DNA from: Paludibacteraceae bacterium
GTDB taxonomy: Bacteria; Bacteroidota; Bacteroidia; Bacteroidales; Paludibacteraceae
Direction of reading: 5' to 3'
Length of the DNA stretch: 32,137 bases
Assembly (NCBI GenBank): GCA_017461505.1
Contig: JAFTXV010000002.1
Coordinates: forward strand, 1 to 32,137
The translations under genes and the position numbers were made by a program. This document shows, one piece after another, positions 25,211 to 32,108 of the stretch (position 1 is its first letter; each line of letters opens with the position of its first letter). Below the pieces are notes generated by a model. That model had not been told where the DNA came from. It searched no databases and was given only the letters and a program-made list of their open reading frames with translations.

Positions 25211-26476
25211 TCAAAGTGCCCAATGCGCAATGTCTTTGCGATAGAAGAGGTTGTCGCAGTGGATTTTCTCGATCTCCTTATATACTTTAGCTTGTGCCTC
25301 GGCGATGTCTTTGCCTGTAGCAATGCACATCATCACGCGACCGCCATTGGTCTTGAGCACACCGTTGTCGTTCTTGGTACCCATGTGGAATACAGGACCG
25401 TCGAAGAGCTCAACTCCTTCAATAACAGCGCCTTTCGCATAGTCGCCTGGGTAGCCTTTAGAGGCAAGTACGACACCGATGGTGGCTTCGTTGCGCCAAC
25501 TCATCGCCTTATCGCCTTGTTGCCTCATCGCCTCATCGCCCGTAGCAATGCCGTAGAACACATCGTAGGCATCAGACTCGAGGAGAGGCAATACGACCTC
25601 GGTCTCTGGGTCACCAAAGCGAGCATTAAACTCGATGACCTTCACACCTTGAGCGGTCTTCATCAGTCCGCCATAGAGTACGCCTGTGAGTGGCAAGCCC
25701 TCTTGGCACATGCCTTTGGCTACGGCTTCGAGGACATATTTGCGGGCAAATGCCTCATCTTCTTCGGTCACGAATGGCAGCGGAGTGTATGCACCCATAC
25801 CGCCGGTGTTAGGACCTTCGTCGTTGTCGAAAGCGCGCTTGTGGTCTTGCGAGAGAGGCATTGGATAGACATTCTCGCCATTCACAAAGCACATAAAGGA
25901 GAACTCTGGACCTTCCAAAAACTCCTCTATCACCACTTTGCCTTTGCCAAATGCCTCATTGCAGAGCATATCTTGCAGCGCAGCATCCGCTTCTTCAAGA
26001 GTGTTGGCAATGACCACACCCTTGCCTGCTGCCAATCCGTCGTATTTGAGTACGATAGGCAGACTGCCTGCTTTGACGTATGCCAATGCCTCGTTGTAGT
26101 CGCTAAAGGATTGATAACCAGCAGTTGGCACATTGTATTTGTCCATAATAATCTTGGCAAACTCCTTGCTCGACTCTATTTGTGTAGCCGCTTTGGTATG
26201 ACCAAAGATAGGCATACCTTCCGCACGGAAAGCATCTACCACACCTGCTGCCAATGCTGCCTCTGGACCTACTACGGTGAGATCGACTTCCGTCTCTTTG
26301 GCAAAGAGCAATAAGCCCTCTACATCGGTGTCTTTGATAGCTACGCACTCAGCGAGTTGAGCGATACCTGCATTACCTGGAGCGCAGTAGATCTTCTCCA
26401 CTTGTGGGCTACGTGAAAGGGCATACACAATTGCATGCTCTCTTCCGCCTCCACCTATAACTAATACTTTTTTCAT
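25211..26476 (-). CDS. purD: Phosphoribosylamine-glycine ligase
   Basis: 421 aa from ATG 26476. GARS, an ATP-grasp enzyme, makes GAR from phosphoribosylamine, glycine and ATP. It has the N-terminal KKVLVIGGGGREHA, ATP-grasp KYDGLAAGKGV, and the Mg/ATP site RFGDPETEVVLPLL. A TTG two codons upstream (26482) overlaps no useful signal; ATG 26476, 6 nt after the purH stop, is the natural start. Oddity: residues 313-325 (GDEAMRQQGDKAM) are encoded by a tandem GCCTCATCG-type repeat that shares a 12-mer with mfd. Its stop codon directly abuts hairpin array A. Confidence 0.97.
   Translation of the reverse strand: MKKVLVIGGGGREHAIVYALSRSPQVEKIYCAPGNAGIAQLAECVAIKDTDVEGLLLFAKETEVDLTVVGPEAALAAGVVDAFRAEGMPIFGHTKAATQIESSKEFAKIIMDKYNVPTAGYQSFSDYNEALAYVKAGSLPIVLKYDGLAAGKGVVIANTLEEADAALQDMLCNEAFGKGKVVIEEFLEGPEFSFMCFVNGENVYPMPLSQDHKRAFDNDEGPNTGGMGAYTPLPFVTEEDEAFARKYVLEAVAKGMCQEGLPLTGVLYGGLMKTAQGVKVIEFNARFGDPETEVVLPLLESDAYDVFYGIATGDEAMRQQGDKAMSWRNEATIGVVLASKGYPGDYAKGAVIEGVELFDGPVFHMGTKNDNGVLKTNGGRVMMCIATGKDIAEAQAKVYKEIEKIHCDNLFYRKDIAHWAL
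25501..25540 (-). repeat. In-frame 9-bp repeat inside purD
   Basis: Degenerate 9-bp units with the core TCATCGCCT span this stretch and encode the two GD(E/K)AM pentapeptides. The exact 12-mer at 25522-25533 is also present in mfd. Confidence 0.75.
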
Positions 26477-26482
26477 TTGCAA

Positions 26483-28018
26483 TTAATGTTTGAAGTGGCG
26501 TGTGCCGGTCATGAGCATGCAGATGCCGAGTTCGTCGGCTTTGACAATGCAGTCGTTGTCGCGGATACTGCCGCCAGGTTGAACGATAGCGGTTACACCA
26601 TATTGTGCAGCCAATGCTACGGTATCGTCGAATGGCAAAAAGCCGTCAGAAGCGAGGATAAGACCTTCAGTCACACCTGCTGCGTGCGCTTGCTTCATAG
26701 CAATCTCCGCACTACCTACGCGGTTCATCTGACCTGCACCTACGCCCAGCGTTTGACCATTCTTTACCACTACTATCGCATTGGATTTCACGTGCTTAAC
26801 GATATTCCAACCGAATTGCATGTCTGCCAATGTTGCTGCATCAGGTTGTACCTTAGTAGCGCACATGTCAGCAGTGATCGTCTCGATTTGGGTGTCGAGG
26901 TGTTGTACGAGCAAACCGCCGTTCACGCTCACATATTGGTCGATGGCTTCGCTGCTTGGAGTCATGTCCACTTGGATAACACGGAGGTTCTTCTTGGTAG
27001 CGAAGATCTCCATTGCCTCATCGGTGAAGTCTGGAGCAATCACAATCTCAAGGAAGATAGGCTTCATGCCGAGGGCAATCTCCTTGGTGATAGTGCGGTT
27101 GCAGATCACTATACCGCCGTAGATGCTTACGGTATCTGCTTCGTATGCCTTTTGCCATGCCTCTTCGATAGTCTCAGCCACAGCAGCACCGCAAGGGTTC
27201 ATGTGCTTGAGGGCTACGCAGAAAGGTTGTTGGAAGTCGCGTGCGATATTGAGTGCAGCGTTGGCGTCTTGGATATTGTTGTAGGACATCTCCTTGCCTT
27301 GGAGTTGTTTGCCACTGGCAAGTGAGAATGGGATAGCTTTAGTAGAAGCATAGAACTTAGCCGATTGGTGAGGGTTCTCGCCATAACGAAGACCTTGCTT
27401 GAGGTCGAACTCAAGGAAGAGTTTCTCGTTGAGGCCTGCTTTCTCGCGCATGTAAGTAGCTATGCAGCAGTCGTATTGCGCAGTATGGGTGTATGCCTTA
27501 GCAGAGAGTTGGAGACGGGTCTCAAGCGTGGTGTTACCTGTTGCGTTGATCTCAGCGAGGATAGTGTCGTAGTCCGCAGGATCGCAAACGACAGTCACAT
27601 CGTTGTAGTTCTTCGCTGCAGAGCGCAACATAGATGGGCCACCTATATCAATCTTCTCGATGGCTTCTGCCATAGTAGTACCCTCTTTGGCGATGGTCTC
27701 GCGGAATGGATAGAGGTTCACGCACACGAGGTCGATGAACTCGATGCCGTTCTCCTGCAATGCTTGGAGGTGAGATGGCTCATCGCGGCGAGCGAGAAGA
27801 CCGCCGTGCACCTTTGGGTGGAGGGTCTTAACGCGACCGTCACAGATCTCTGGGAAACCTGTTACATCGCTGATGCCGATAGTTTTAACACCTGAATCTT
27901 CGAGGAGTTTTTGTGTACCGCCTGTGGCGATAATCTCCCAACCTGCTGTTTGCAGGCCCTTTACAAAATCAACTAATCCTGTTTTGTCGCTTACGCTGAC
28001 TAATGCTCTTTTGTTCAT
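26483..28018 (-). CDS. purH: Bifunctional AICAR transformylase / IMP cyclohydrolase
   Basis: 511 aa from ATG 28018. It catalyses the last two steps of IMP synthesis. The N-terminal IMP cyclohydrolase (MGS-like) domain starts RALVSVSDKTGL with GGTQKLLEDSG. The AICAR-transformylase domain has the active-site KHMNPCG with K271/H272. A GTG three codons upstream (28027) would add MNK-type residues but lies in the repeat leader; ATG 28018 is preferred. It is followed after 6 nt by purD. The upstream spacer is hairpin array C, beyond which lies a four-helix-bundle gene instead of another pur gene. Confidence 0.97.
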   Translation of the reverse strand: MNKRALVSVSDKTGLVDFVKGLQTAGWEIIATGGTQKLLEDSGVKTIGISDVTGFPEICDGRVKTLHPKVHGGLLARRDEPSHLQALQENGIEFIDLVCVNLYPFRETIAKEGTTMAEAIEKIDIGGPSMLRSAAKNYNDVTVVCDPADYDTILAEINATGNTTLETRLQLSAKAYTHTAQYDCCIATYMREKAGLNEKLFLEFDLKQGLRYGENPHQSAKFYASTKAIPFSLASGKQLQGKEMSYNNIQDANAALNIARDFQQPFCVALKHMNPCGAAVAETIEEAWQKAYEADTVSIYGGIVICNRTITKEIALGMKPIFLEIVIAPDFTDEAMEIFATKKNLRVIQVDMTPSSEAIDQYVSVNGGLLVQHLDTQIETITADMCATKVQPDAATLADMQFGWNIVKHVKSNAIVVVKNGQTLGVGAGQMNRVGSAEIAMKQAHAAGVTEGLILASDGFLPFDDTVALAAQYGVTAIVQPGGSIRDNDCIVKADELGICMLMTGTRHFKH

Positions 28019-28116
28019 TTTATTCACGTTTATGGTTCGCTTCGCTCACGAATCATGGCTCATACGAGCGAAAATGGCTCGCCTTCGGCTCACGAATGGT
28101 GGCGTTGCGTATATTT
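28019..28116 (-). repeat. Hairpin array C (IVP gene-purH spacer)
   Basis: Shorter array. From the purH start it reads TTCACGTTT, then a unit TTCGCTTCGCTCACGAA, the palindromic word GCTC-ATAC-GAGC, a GAAAATG linker, a GCTCGCCTTCGGCTC word and CACGAATGGTGG. The last 20 nt before the IVP stop are AT-rich and not repeat-like. Confidence 0.8.
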
Positions 28117-28485
28117 TTATTTAGATTGCAATTTTTTGATGAGTGTTTCAATTTTACACTCTATTTCAATAATCTTATCTCGTAACTCTTTAGAACTTTC
28201 AGCAGATAAATAGTTTATATCCTCTGCTATGTATAACATGTTGCGAACTTCGCCACATGATCCATATGCAATATTCAAGAAATTAATAAACTGCTTGTTA
28301 TCCTTTGCGAATTTATTTCTTTGAAAACCCTCAGAAATATTATTCATTATTGAAACAGCAGCACGCTGAATTTGGTCGCGAAAACCGAAATCATTGTTGC
28401 TTCTGAATAACAGATATATTCTCCGAACCAGTTCTCTAGATAATTGCCAGATAACTAATTCTTCAAAGTTATATACCATGCTCAT
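28117..28485 (-). CDS. Four-helix-bundle protein of the 23S rRNA-IVP family (TIGR02436)
   Basis: 122 aa. The family pattern is clear: FEELVIWQLSRELVRRIY, then FGFRDQIQRAAVSIMNNISEGFQR, then FINFLNIAYGSCGEVRNMLYIA and a final long helix. Members are encoded inside 23S rRNA intervening sequences of some bacteria, and a related fold (Avd) accompanies diversity-generating reverse transcriptases; these are basic, pentameric, nucleic-acid-associated proteins. Here there is no rRNA or reverse transcriptase nearby. The gene is wedged between purM and purH, flanked on both sides by hairpin arrays B and C. A and B carry an identical 23-nt leader next to folD and this gene. That suggests it moved with, or acts on, the repeats. 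Function is unproven. Confidence 0.88.
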   Translation of the reverse strand: MSMVYNFEELVIWQLSRELVRRIYLLFRSNNDFGFRDQIQRAAVSIMNNISEGFQRNKFAKDNKQFINFLNIAYGSCGEVRNMLYIAEDINYLSAESSKELRDKIIEIECKIETLIKKLQSK

Positions 28486-28725
28486 AATCCTGTTTTTTAG
28501 TTCACTTTGTTCACGTTAGTAGTTCGCTTTGCTCACGAATGGTGGCTGCGCGAAAGTAGTTCGCTTTGCTCACGAATGGTGGCTGCGCGAAAGTGGTTCG
28601 CTTTGCTCACGAATGGTGGTTTCGCGTTATTTACGTCAAAGACCATTATTCGCTTTAGCCATTGTTCGTGCCTTTGGCACCACTTTTCGTCGCTATTTGG
28701 CGACCATCGTTCGTTCCGCAGGAAC
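28486..28725 (-). repeat. Hairpin array B (purM-IVP gene spacer)
   Basis: Units on the plus strand begin at 28501, 28523, 28560 and 28597 (steps 22, 37, 37 = 22+15). The right half is made of palindromic words: GCTTTAGC (28652), GTGCC-TTT-GGCAC (28668-28680), linker CACTTTTC, GTCGC-TATTTG-GCGAC (28689-28704), linker CATCGTTC, GTTCC-GCA-GGAAC (28713-28725). The final word touches the purM stop codon. The 23 nt at 28496-28518 are identical to 25012-25034 in array A. Confidence 0.9.
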
Positions 28726-29751
28726 TTAGAGGATCTCGTTTTCTCCTTCGATAACTTTACCAATCACTTGGGCTTTGTCGCCGTGCTGAGCGAGGATAGC
28801 GATGGCTTTCTCTGCGTCTGCTGCTGGCATAGCAATCACCATACCAATACCCATGTTGAAGATGTTGAACATCTCGCGGTGAGGGATATTGCCCCACTTC
28901 TCCAAGCATTGGAACACTGGCAAAATCTCCCATGAACCCTCAGTCACGCTGAAGCCCTGACCATCCTTCAAGATACGAGGGATATTCTCATCAAAGCCAC
29001 CGCCTGTGATATGTGCTACGCCGTGCACATCGCAGTTGCGGATTACCTCCAGCACTTGCTTCACATAGATACGAGTTGGAGTCAGCAACACTTCGCCGAG
29101 TGGTTTCTCGGCATTGAGTTCTGGATAAACGGTGTGGAGGTCAAGCCCTGCATCGCTAACCACCTTGCGCACAAGACTGAAACCATTGCTATGTACGCCC
29201 GAAGAAGAGATACCCACGAGCACATCGCCTACGGCCACTTTGCTGCCGTCGATGAGTTGAGATTTCTCTACCACGCCAGTGGTGTAACCTGCAATGTCGT
29301 ATTCGCCATCACCATACATACCTGGCATCTCAGCTGTCTCGCCACCTACGAGGGCGCAACCTGCTTGGCGGCAACCTTCTGCCACACCTGCCACAATGGC
29401 CTCTACTTTCTCAGGGATGTTATGACCAATAGCCACATAATCAAGGAAGATAAGTGGTTCTGCACCTTGTGCAAGCACATCGTTCACGCACATCGCTACA
29501 GCATCAATACCGATGGTATCGTGCTTGTCCATGGTGAAAGCGAGTTTGAGTTTGGTTCCTACGCCATCAGTGCCGCTCACGAGGACAGGCTCTTTGATAT
29601 TGAGTGCCGAGAGGTCGAACATTCCACCAAACGAACCGATATTGCCCATTGAGCCAAAGCGGTTGGTACTTTTTACGTGTGATTTAATACGACTTACTAC
29701 TTCGTATCCGGCTTCGAGGTTCACGCCGGCTGCCTCATAATGTTGTGCCAT
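28726..29751 (-). CDS. purM: Phosphoribosylformylglycinamidine cyclo-ligase (AIR synthase)
   Basis: 341 aa. It uses ATP to close the imidazole ring of AIR. Motifs are [40 protein letters not shown] and [15 protein letters not shown], in the order of the AIR-synthase N- and C-terminal domains. It is the first pur gene of the minus-strand cluster. There is no TAnnTTTG box in the 66-nt gap behind fic, so it may be transcribed from further upstream, or its promoter may be masked by the repeat array there. Confidence 0.97.
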   Translation of the reverse strand: MAQHYEAAGVNLEAGYEVVSRIKSHVKSTNRFGSMGNIGSFGGMFDLSALNIKEPVLVSGTDGVGTKLKLAFTMDKHDTIGIDAVAMCVNDVLAQGAEPLIFLDYVAIGHNIPEKVEAIVAGVAEGCRQAGCALVGGETAEMPGMYGDGEYDIAGYTTGVVEKSQLIDGSKVAVGDVLVGISSSGVHSNGFSLVRKVVSDAGLDLHTVYPELNAEKPLGEVLLTPTRIYVKQVLEVIRNCDVHGVAHITGGGFDENIPRILKDGQGFSVTEGSWEILPVFQCLEKWGNIPHREMFNIFNMGIGMVIAMPAADAEKAIAILAQHGDKAQVIGKVIEGENEIL

Positions 29752-29841
29752 AATATTTTAGTTACATTTCATTTCACGTTAGTGGCTCCTAAGGGAGCGT
29801 TGATGGTTCGCTGCGCTTCACGAAAGGTGGCTGCGCGTTAG
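29752..29841 (-). repeat. Hairpin array D (fic-purM junction)
   Basis: TTCACGTTA (29773-29781), the palindromic word GCTCC-TAAG-GGAGC (29785-29798), linker GTTGATGG, a TTCGCTGCGCTTCACGAA unit and GTGGCTGCGCGTTA. It is the same family as arrays A-C. It runs into the 3' end of the fic gene and encodes its last residues. Confidence 0.8.
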
Positions 29842-30924
29842 TACTTCCCAATGTCCGCCTTTGGATGGGCCTACCCATTGAATATTGTAATACTGTCGTA
29901 ATGCATCTATATCGCGTCGTATGCTGCGTATTGTGATACCATGAATAGTAGCCATTTTATTGGCAGATATGGTATTGTCCGTTGTTATGAGATGCAAAAT
30001 TTCCTTTTGTCTATCGGTTAGTTTTTGGGTGACATTTTGGGTGACATTTTGGGTGACATTGCTTTGTTTTTCGCCTAAATATGGTTGCTCTTTCCATTCG
30101 GCAGATGGATTGATGTGCAAGTATCTGTTGCGTAGGTCCCATTGCTCACCTAATAGCAGATTGCGGAAGAAGCGTTCCAAATATATTGGCGAGTAATCAA
30201 TGCCTTTGACTGCGTTCTTGTAGTTGGCTCTTACTAAGGCATTGCGGAAGTACCACGAATACTTTGCAAACAAATCGTTATCTACATTGAAACCTATATG
30301 ACGCAGATACAGGATGGTAAATACTGCCGTAGTGCGTGTATTGCCCTCTCCGAAAGGATGAATTTGCCATAATCCCGAAACGAATTGTGCTATGTGCACT
30401 ACTTGTTGCTCCAGTGATAGGTTCTTATAACTGAAATTACGCTCTTGCTCTATCTCAAACTCCAATGCGCGGTATAGGTCTTCCCAGTTGAGATAATTGA
30501 CTGTATCAGAGTCCAATACCCATTCTTTCTTTGTGATATCGTAACGGCGTATCTCGCCTGCGTGCTTTAGTACTCCGTCAAATATCCTTCGATGCAAAGC
30601 AACAAATCCTTTCGCACTAAAGTCCAGCGATACTGAAGATAGAATCTTTGTGATGTTTGCCGATGCTTTATCTGCCTCACATTGGTCATCATCGATTGGC
30701 TCGCGTGATGCTTTGGATTGATAATAGGTCTTTATCAAATGGCGTGCCTCGTCAATGTCAATCTTGCCCTCTATATGCTTTTTTGCTGTTTCTTTCAGGT
30801 AGTCAGATGTTTGCAATCCATCCACAGCCTGCAAACCAATTGCCGTCCGCCAAATGGCAGCTCGTTCTTGTTGATTGGGCTCACCCTGACGGATGTATTC
30901 ATCAAACTCCAAAAAATCAGTCAT
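29818..30924 (-). CDS. Fic-domain protein with winged-helix C terminus
   Basis: 368 aa. The Fic core motif HPFGEGNTRT is at 189-198 (catalytic H189), so AMP- or other nucleotidyl-transfer to a target protein is expected. Near the N terminus TAKKHIEGKIDIDEA (46-60) resembles the inhibitory helix of Fic antitoxins (E-G pair at 52-53), suggesting built-in autoinhibition, although the usual Ser/Thr four residues earlier is Lys. A tandem NVTQNVTQNVTQ (289-300, three exact 12-bp units) links to a C-terminal winged helix (about 303-350, RQKEILHLITTDNTISANKM... SIRRDIDALRQ). The last residues TRSHLS are encoded inside hairpin array D. It has its own promoter; it could be a regulator or a defence/stress toxin. 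Confidence 0.9.
   Translation of the reverse strand: MTDFLEFDEYIRQGEPNQQERAAIWRTAIGLQAVDGLQTSDYLKETAKKHIEGKIDIDEARHLIKTYYQSKASREPIDDDQCEADKASANITKILSSVSLDFSAKGFVALHRRIFDGVLKHAGEIRRYDITKKEWVLDSDTVNYLNWEDLYRALEFEIEQERNFSYKNLSLEQQVVHIAQFVSGLWQIHPFGEGNTRTTAVFTILYLRHIGFNVDNDLFAKYSWYFRNALVRANYKNAVKGIDYSPIYLERFFRNLLLGEQWDLRNRYLHINPSAEWKEQPYLGEKQSNVTQNVTQNVTQKLTDRQKEILHLITTDNTISANKMATIHGITIRSIRRDIDALRQYYNIQWVGPSKGGHWEVLTRSHLS
30025..30060 (-). repeat. 12-bp coding repeat x3 in fic
   Basis: Three identical units TTGGGTGACATT encode the tetrapeptide NVTQ three times between the Fic core and the winged helix. Copy-number change would be in frame. Confidence 0.9.
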
Positions 30925-30970
30925 TCTATTGAGATTTTAGAAAATTCTCGGCGCAAATTAAATTCGGGTA

Positions 30971-31001
30971 CAAAGGTAATCATTTTTCTGCATATACGCA
31001 A
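30971..31001 (-). promoter_or_regulatory. Promoter of fic
   Basis: On the minus strand TTGC (plus 30998-31001), 19 nt, then TACCTTTG (plus 30971-30978), 46 nt before ATG 30924. Confidence 0.7.
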
Positions 31002-31079
31002 GGAAATGTTTAGAAAGTTTGTGAGGAATTTTATTTTGCTAAATCGGGTGTGAAATTCCCTACAAGTTTCGGGACCACG

Positions 31080-31123
31080 ATAGGAGATCTATGGGAGATC
31101 TGTGGGCTTTCTGTGGCTTTTTT
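31080..31123. repeat. 11-bp tandem repeat x4
   Basis: ATAGGAGATCT, ATGGGAGATCT, GTGGGCTTTCT, GTGGCTTTTTT: exact 11-bp period with drift along the array. Confidence 0.75.
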
Positions 31124-31150
31124 GATGCGTCTCTATAATAATGCTGCAAA

Positions 31151-31186
31151 AATCTTCGGCGCGGAAGGGGTTTTGCGCCGAAGATT
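31151..31186. other. Perfect 12-bp inverted repeat
   Basis: AATCTTCGGCGC (31151-31162) and GCGCCGAAGATT (31175-31186) form a stem with a 12-nt loop. No T-run follows, so it is not a simple terminator. Confidence 0.8.
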
Positions 31187-31210
31187 GGAGAATTTGGAGG
31201 GTAAAATGGT

Positions 31211-31270
31211 ATATACAACACGCGGAAGCATCTGTATTACAAGAGTTTCCGCGTGGGTATATTTTTTTTG
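31211..31270 (+). terminator. Terminator-like hairpin
   Basis: CACGCGGAA (31219-31227) pairs with TTCCGCGTG (31247-31255); ATATAC and GTATAT extend the stem across a small internal loop. A run of eight T follows on the plus strand (31262-31269). There is no plus-strand gene directly upstream that would need it. Confidence 0.65.
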
Positions 31271-31284
31271 AAAAAAGTTTTCGC

Positions 31285-31320
31285 GTGCCGAAAGTTGTGC
31301 CGAAGATTGTGTCGAATCGG
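31285..31320. repeat. 12-bp tandem repeat x3
   Basis: GTGCCGAAAGTT, GTGCCGAAGATT, GTGTCGAATCGG. The middle unit shares GCCGAAGATT with the right arm of the hairpin at 31175-31186. Confidence 0.75.
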
Positions 31321-31402
31321 CAGTGAGCGATGTTGCGTTGCGCTTGATGATTGCCCTCTTGGCGAACTAATAAGAAATCCTTGTGAGTTCGATTATTTGC
31401 AA

Positions 31403-31436
31403 CAAAGGTAGTATATCAAACTCAAAAAGTTGTCAA
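31403..31436 (-). promoter_or_regulatory. Possible orphan promoter box pointing left
   Basis: TACCTTTG on the minus strand (plus 31403-31410), with only a weak TTG 23 nt upstream. It points into the structured gene-free stretch, not at any gene before fic. Confidence 0.3.
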
Positions 31437-31493
31437 TTTATTAGGAAAAATGTATTTTTTAGATTATATTGTGTCGAAATTAAGTATAATATT

Positions 31494-32108
31494 ATGAGTA
31501 TGATTTATGGTTATATTCGCGTAAGTTCTGACAAGCAGACGGTTGAGAACCAGCGATTTGAGATTGAAAGATTCTGCAAAGTAAACAACATAGGCATTGA
31601 TGGTTGGATAGAAGAAACTATCAGTGGCACAAAAGCCTATAATAAAAGGCAATTGGGTGTATTGTTAAGGAAAGCACAAAAAGATGATGTAATCATTTGT
31701 TCTGAGTTGTCACGGTTAGGAAGGTCATTATTTATGATTATGGAGATACTGAGTATCTGTATGAAAAAAGAATGTCGCGTATGGACTATCAAAGATAATT
31801 ACCGTTTAGGAGATGATATACAAAGTAAGGTATTAGCTTTTGCCTTCGGACTATCAGCAGAGATTGAAAGGAATCTGATTAGCCAACGGACGAAAGAAGC
31901 ATTAGCTCGGAAGAAAGCGGAGGGTGTAAGATTAGGAAGACCTGTAGGCAAACAATCCCGCCAATGTACTTATAAATTACACAAGAGAGAATGTTTAATA
32001 CGAGGACTAATAGCAGAAGGGCTATCTTTCAAAAAGATAGGTGATATATTACATGTAAATAAAGATACAGTTCGAAAATATTATCATACTTTTATTGAAA
32101 ACAACTGA
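31494..32108 (+). CDS. Mpi-family serine recombinase (DNA invertase)
   Basis: 204 aa from ATG 31494. The resolvase/invertase catalytic domain starts YGYIRVSSDKQTVENQ (catalytic S11), with the SELSRLGRS motif, VWTIKDNYRLGDDIQSKVLAFAFGLSAEIERNLISQRTKEAL-type helix E, then KAEGVRLGRPVG and a C-terminal HTH (LSFKKIGDILHVNKDTVRKYY). The sequence closely follows the Bacteroides master DNA invertase (Mpi) family, which flips promoters of surface-structure operons. The frame is open for 37 codons upstream, but the domain starts at this ATG. No invertible promoter is visible in the window. It is the last gene here and the downstream context is cut. Confidence 0.9.
   Translation: MSMIYGYIRVSSDKQTVENQRFEIERFCKVNNIGIDGWIEETISGTKAYNKRQLGVLLRKAQKDDVIICSELSRLGRSLFMIMEILSICMKKECRVWTIKDNYRLGDDIQSKVLAFAFGLSAEIERNLISQRTKEALARKKAEGVRLGRPVGKQSRQCTYKLHKRECLIRGLIAEGLSFKKIGDILHVNKDTVRKYYHTFIENN

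Noticed and set aside
25139-26314. A 391-codon open frame on the plus strand opposite purD
   Set aside because: It is the antisense shadow of purD: rich in His/Cys/Leu, no domain, no promoter, and it starts in the repeat array. Similar long shadows opposite purH (26477-27325), folD (24302-25126), purM (29011-29652) and gcvP (19954-20505) were rejected for the same reason.
29752-29817. Purine riboswitch upstream of purM
   Set aside because: The 66-nt gap is explained by hairpin array D and shows no conserved purine-aptamer core.
25009-29841. CRISPR array in the purine cluster
   Set aside because: The 22-bp units are directly tandem and degenerate, with no unique spacers of constant length and no cas genes; the arrays are hairpin repeats.
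31151-31255. The two inverted repeats as ends of an Mpi-invertible promoter
   Set aside because: Their arms are only 12 and 19 nt apart, too close to enclose a promoter, and the two hairpins do not share an arm sequence.
31050-31326. Small plus-strand open frames of 60-73 codons
   Set aside because: They run through tandem repeats and hairpins, have no leader or domain, and overlap each other in different frames.
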